50,114 bases of DNA, taken from IMG/VR virus record IMGVR_UViG_3300043639_000041, positions 1 through 50,114 of that record; one strand, 5' to 3'. The stretch's first letter is position 1, and each line of letters begins with the position of its first letter. Position numbers and translations under genes: made by a program. A model generated the notes under the pieces. It ran no database searches and had not been told where the DNA came from. It worked only from the letters and a program-made list of their open reading frames with translations. The stretch is from a virus. Of the stretch, positions 47,247 to 50,114 are shown in pieces.

Positions 47247-47665
47247 GCCCACCACCGGGGCGCCGCCCGAGTAGGACACGCCGCCGCTTCCCGGGCTTCC
47301 CGCCACAACCGAGCCCACGCGAGCGGCGCCGTTTCCTGGTGATCCCACGCGAGCACCAGGGCCAGCCGTATCGGCGCCCGCGCCTCCGTCCTGACCCAGC
47401 CCAGCGCTTGCCACAGTGGCAGGGCCAGAAGCCCCACGGGTATCAGCCCGCGCCGCTGCATCGCCGACAGGGCGTGCGACGCGACCCGCCCCGGACTGGG
47501 CTGGAGGACGTTGGCCCCCCGCGTATGCCAAACGCAATCAGGACGCCCCCGCATCGCGACCCGCCGACAGAGTCGGCAAAGCCGATGCCTGGGATCTCCG
47601 AACCGAACCGCCAGACTGAGCCCCCAGCGCTGTCCTGTCCCGTGTCCCGCGTGTCCCGGTTCCAT
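47243..47665 (-). CDS. Zinc-finger protein (140 aa)
   Basis: ATG 47665 has GGAGG six bases upstream. Zinc motif C30-x2-C33-x10-C44-x2-H47 (LCRLCRRVAMRGRPDCVWH) is followed by helical ALSAMQRRGLIPVGLLALPLW and WDHQETAPLAWARLWREA. The C-C-C-H layout with rG..C..H is common in small phage proteins encoded near packaging genes. DNA or RNA binding is inferred. It forms a two-gene operon with the 101-aa gene. Confidence 0.6.
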   Translation of the reverse strand: MEPGHAGHGTGQRWGLSLAVRFGDPRHRLCRLCRRVAMRGRPDCVWHTRGANVLQPSPGRVASHALSAMQRRGLIPVGLLALPLWQALGWVRTEARAPIRLALVLAWDHQETAPLAWARLWREAREAAACPTRAAPRWWA

Positions 47666-47689
47666 GTCCCGCCTCCATGTCCCATGTCC
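47631..47689. repeat. Second TGTCC array
   Basis: Seven TGTCC copies in 59 bp (47631, 47636, 47643, 47652, 47665, 47678, 47685) span the 5' end and ribosome binding site of the zinc-finger gene. On the circle this array and the 1752-1990 array bracket the AAA+/VWA operon. Confidence 0.7.
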
Positions 47690-47878
47690 CGCCCGATGCT
47701 AGGCGGGACGCCGCTCCGATGTCACGCCGGGCCGTTGCCCTGGACGGCGCGTAAACCCCCAGCACGCATAGCGTTTTGTGCTTGCTTGTCGTGTCGTGTT
47801 TCGTCAGTTTGCTGGGACGTGCCTTGCCTTGCCTAAAGCCTCACCCCAGCGAAACACCCCACGACAGGAAGCAAACAC
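47666..47878. promoter_or_regulatory. Divergent promoter region: zinc-finger operon (-) / AAA+ operon (+)
   Basis: 213 bp without a gene. It holds a weak inverted repeat AGCAC/GTGCT (47761-47782), TGT-rich direct repeats (GTCGTGTCGTGTTTCGTC) and GCCTT triplets (47821-47832). AGGAA lies eight bases before ATG 47879. No consensus promoter can be drawn with confidence on either strand; transcription in both directions must nevertheless start here or just upstream. Confidence 0.5.
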
Positions 47879-49426
47879 ATGGCTACTCCAACCCCCGGCG
47901 CCCAACGGCGCCAGAACCTGCGGGACGCGTTGCGCCGCGCCTTCACGACCCCAGGCATGGCCCTCGTCAAGGTTACCGCCGCCCAGGCCATCATCGGTTC
48001 CGACCCGATCAACAACCTAAGCATCGCCCGCCTGGAGGACGCGTTGCGCGCCTTCGGCATCGACCCCGCCACGCTGACCGGAGCACCCGCCACCATGCCC
48101 AGCACGAGCCCGCCCGACGACGACCAGGACGATGGTCTGATCCCGCCCCCCGACGACCGGACACACGACCCCGCCGATAGCGCCGTTGACGATGCCAGCG
48201 ACGACGCCGCTCGCGCCGCCGCCGAGTCGGCGGCGATTGAAGCCCAGCTTGGCGCGTTGCGGGCTGAGATAACCCAGGGCGGTTTCGCCGCCTTCGATGA
48301 CAAGCTACGCGAGCTGGTCATCGCCGCTCGCAAGCCGCCGGTCATCGTGCATGTCCCGGTTGAGGTTCCCGCCGTGACTGACATTGATCGGACGACGACC
48401 CAGGCGGCGCCCACGGCGCGGACCGTGACATGGAAACAGGCGTTCAGCGTCAAGGGCGCCCTGGGAGCCGAAACCTGCACGGTATGGGACGGCGCCCACC
48501 CCGACACGCCCAGCTTTCACCCCGGCTATGTCTGGCCGGATCAAACCGTGGTCGCGCTCACCCAAATGAAGCGCAAGCGTAACGTATATCTGTTTGGTCC
48601 CGCTGGCGCCGGTAAAACCGAGTTCGCTCAGCAAATCGCCGCGCGCCTGGGGCGTCCCTTTGTTTTGATCTCGTGTGACGCCAGTACGGACGCCGCCACG
48701 CTGGTGGGCATGACCGTTCCGGATAAAGCCGGGGGTGTGACGTTCCAACCGGGTCAGCTTGTCAGGGCCATTCAAACCCCGGGCGCCGTCATTTGCATTG
48801 ACGAGCCCAGCATTGCCCGCCCTGGGGCTTTGTTTGTGTTTCAGAATGTTTTGACGCCGAACCGGGCGCTGTTCATTCAGGAGACAGGGCAACGGATCAA
48901 GGTGGCGTCGGGCGTTTCTTTCATCGCGACCGATAACACCAATGGCACGGGCGGCGGCGCGCGTAAGGGCTTCCATGGGACACAACCGTTGAACGCCGCC
49001 ACGCTGGATCGTTTTGGCGTGCGTATTCGCCTGACGTGGCTGGACGCGCCGGTTGAGGCGAAACTCATCGCCAACGCGGTATCGGGCTGCACCATCGAAC
49101 TGGCCACGCTCCTGGTCCAGGCCGCGACGACCACGCGACAGGCGGCGGGTAACCAGGTGTTGACCGAGGGCATTGGCCTTCGGCGCCTGTTCTCCTGGGC
49201 TGAGTTGCTGGTTGATGGGATCGACCCGGAAACCGCCTTCCAGTCGGCGATTGAAAATTGCGTCCCTGAAACGGAACGCGAGGCGTTGCGTCAACAATGC
49301 GTGCTGAGTATCGACCGCGACCAGGTGCGCAGGGCTCTTAACCCCCAGGCGGCGCCCGACCTGCCGCCGCCTTCCATGTCCCGCGCCGCCGCTGACTTCG
49401 ACGCCGTATCCTTCAAGGGGTTTTGA
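47879..49426 (+). CDS. MoxR/CobS-like AAA+ ATPase (515 aa)
   Basis: ATG 47879 with AGGAA eight bases upstream. N-terminal ~190 residues are helical with an acidic proline-rich linker (about 75-105). The AAA+ core has Walker A GPAGAGKTE (240-248), the CobS/MoxR-type GxxxxxxGMTVPDKAGG insertion, Walker B VICIDEPS (D308/E309), sensor FIATDNTNG and arginine-finger region ATLDRFGVRI. The stop is two bases before the HExxH/VWA gene. In the characterised CobS-CobT and MoxR-VWA pairs the AAA+ ring remodels a target recruited by the MIDAS domain. Substrate here unknown. Confidence 0.9.
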   Translation: MATPTPGAQRRQNLRDALRRAFTTPGMALVKVTAAQAIIGSDPINNLSIARLEDALRAFGIDPATLTGAPATMPSTSPPDDDQDDGLIPPPDDRTHDPADSAVDDASDDAARAAAESAAIEAQLGALRAEITQGGFAAFDDKLRELVIAARKPPVIVHVPVEVPAVTDIDRTTTQAAPTARTVTWKQAFSVKGALGAETCTVWDGAHPDTPSFHPGYVWPDQTVVALTQMKRKRNVYLFGPAGAGKTEFAQQIAARLGRPFVLISCDASTDAATLVGMTVPDKAGGVTFQPGQLVRAIQTPGAVICIDEPSIARPGALFVFQNVLTPNRALFIQETGQRIKVASGVSFIATDNTNGTGGGARKGFHGTQPLNAATLDRFGVRIRLTWLDAPVEAKLIANAVSGCTIELATLLVQAATTTRQAAGNQVLTEGIGLRRLFSWAELLVDGIDPETAFQSAIENCVPETEREALRQQCVLSIDRDQVRRALNPQAAPDLPPPSMSRAAADFDAVSFKGF

Positions 49427-49428
49427 CC

Positions 49429-50114
49429 ATGTCCGCGACCATTTACCTGGAAGTAACCCGCGCCGCCGAAGAAACCGTGACCAAGCTACTGGCCCAACGG
49501 GGCGCCCGCCCCGGTAGGCCCTATGAGGTTCGTATCACGGGCAAGGGCGGTAGCACGGCCAGCGTTGACCTGACCGGCAACGTGGTGACGGTGAACATGC
49601 CCACCATGCCAGCCCACGCCCCCCTGGGGCGTGGCGAGGCGGATCGTCTGGTTGGGTTTATCGCGCATGAGGTTTTGCATGTGCTGCATACCGATTTCAG
49701 CGCGTGGCAAACCGCCGTGCGGTGCGGGTCGCGTGTCCAGAACTGGACCAATGCCCTGGAAGACGTGAGGATTGAGCACAAGGAGATCAGGGCGGGACAC
49801 TTTCCCGCCCTGCGCTCGCTTCTGGCGTCCCTCATGGACCACCAGCATTACAAGGCACTGGTCAAATCCAAGGACGTCCGGGTTATCGGCTCCGACCTGC
49901 GGGACGCGTCCTATTGCGCCGCCGTCCTGGGTCGCGTGGCCAACAAATACGATGTTCCAACGGCGCGGACATTGCGGGCCGGTATGAGCCCTGACGTGAC
50001 CGCGCTGGTTGAGAAAGCCCTGGGGCGGATCAGGGCTTGCCGCACAACCTGGGACGTTGTCGCACTGGCGCGGGAACTGGCCAATGATCAGGCGGCGATG
50101 GTGCCGCCGCCCCC
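49429..50114 (+). CDS. CobT-like metallopeptidase/VWA protein, N-terminal part (continues at base 1)
   Basis: This is the 5' part of a gene split by the contig ends. Joined at the seam it encodes 705 residues (49429-49987 plus 1-1559). ATG 49429 follows the stop of the AAA+ gene by two bases. The N-terminal ~190 residues contain a zincin motif, HEVLH, at 80-84. A conserved NALEDVRIE stretch at about 108-116 probably supplies the third zinc ligand. This arrangement is known from CobT-like and DUF2201-type VWA proteins, which work with a MoxR/CobS AAA+ partner; here that partner is the gene immediately upstream, implying translational coupling and a complex. A role in cobalt chelation is unlikely for a phage without other cobalamin genes. 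A chaperone-like or peptidase remodelling role is inferred. Substrate unknown. Confidence 0.88.
   Translation, partial: MSATIYLEVTRAAEETVTKLLAQRGARPGRPYEVRITGKGGSTASVDLTGNVVTVNMPTMPAHAPLGRGEADRLVGFIAHEVLHVLHTDFSAWQTAVRCGSRVQNWTNALEDVRIEHKEIRAGHFPALRSLLASLMDHQHYKALVKSKDVRVIGSDLRDASYCAAVLGRVANKYDVPTARTLRAGMSPDVTALVEKALGRIRACRTTWDVVALARELANDQAAMVPPP
49988..50114. repeat. Terminal direct repeat, right copy
   Basis: This is an exact copy of bases 1-127. Reading through the seam keeps the VWA-protein frame open: the codon frame starting at 49429 continues into the frame of the gene fragment ending at 1559. That supports joining the two ends. Confidence 0.93.

Overview
The window is the genome of a temperate, short-tailed (podovirus-like) phage of a GC-rich host. 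An alphaproteobacterial host is plausible because of the CobS/CobT-like gene pair, but this is not proven. The last 127 bases (49988-50114) repeat bases 1-127 exactly, so the contig closes into a circle of about 49,987 bp. The 705-aa VWA/metallopeptidase gene runs across the seam.

Layout on the circle: (1) 47879 -> seam -> 1745, + strand: a MoxR/CobS-like AAA+ ATPase, a CobT-like HExxH + VWA protein with a polyproline and acidic repeat linker, and a tiny membrane protein, ending at a terminator. Dense TGTCC-motif arrays lie on both sides of this operon. (2) About 1750-2280: a non-coding convergent region with TGTCC repeats, three CCCCAAATRCGAAAA iterons and a 57-nt pyrimidine tract, which is the best origin candidate. 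(3) 2283-8799, - strand: repressor, excisionase, tyrosine integrase, an HTH regulator, small unknowns and a primase-helicase. (4) 8800-9099: divergent control region with operator-like palindromes. (5) 9100-17955, + strand early/replication module: Cro-like protein, RuvC-like resolvase, SNF2 helicase, Fe-S PD-(D/E)XK nuclease (DUF2800), ribbon-helix-helix protein, SSB-like DUF2815, family A DNA polymerase and small proteins. (6) 18397-46489, - strand late module: tailspike, membrane/lysis candidates, Ig-like proteins, TerL, portal, scaffold, major capsid, adaptor, nozzle, GNAT-like protein, internal virion proteins, lytic transglycosylase and a 2567-aa ejection protein. A + strand moron with its own terminator sits between portal and scaffold. 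(7) 46490-47878: repeats, a strong hairpin, and two small - strand genes (a zinc-finger protein and a possible small terminase).

The most striking element is in TerL. The gene carries a 267-aa intein (C...HN, +1 Thr) at the conserved IMLIQ/TRWH site. Inside the intein coding sequence, in the -1 frame of the same strand, lies a complete 154-aa endonuclease VII-type HNH nuclease. It has its own Shine-Dalgarno and GTG start just after two stop codons in that frame, and it fills the linker between the intein splicing blocks. It looks like a homing endonuclease nested out of frame in an intein that stays open throughout. The phage CobS/CobT-like pair is the second system of interest.

No tRNA, CRISPR array or insertion sequence was seen. 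No dedicated endolysin was recognised, and attP was not located.
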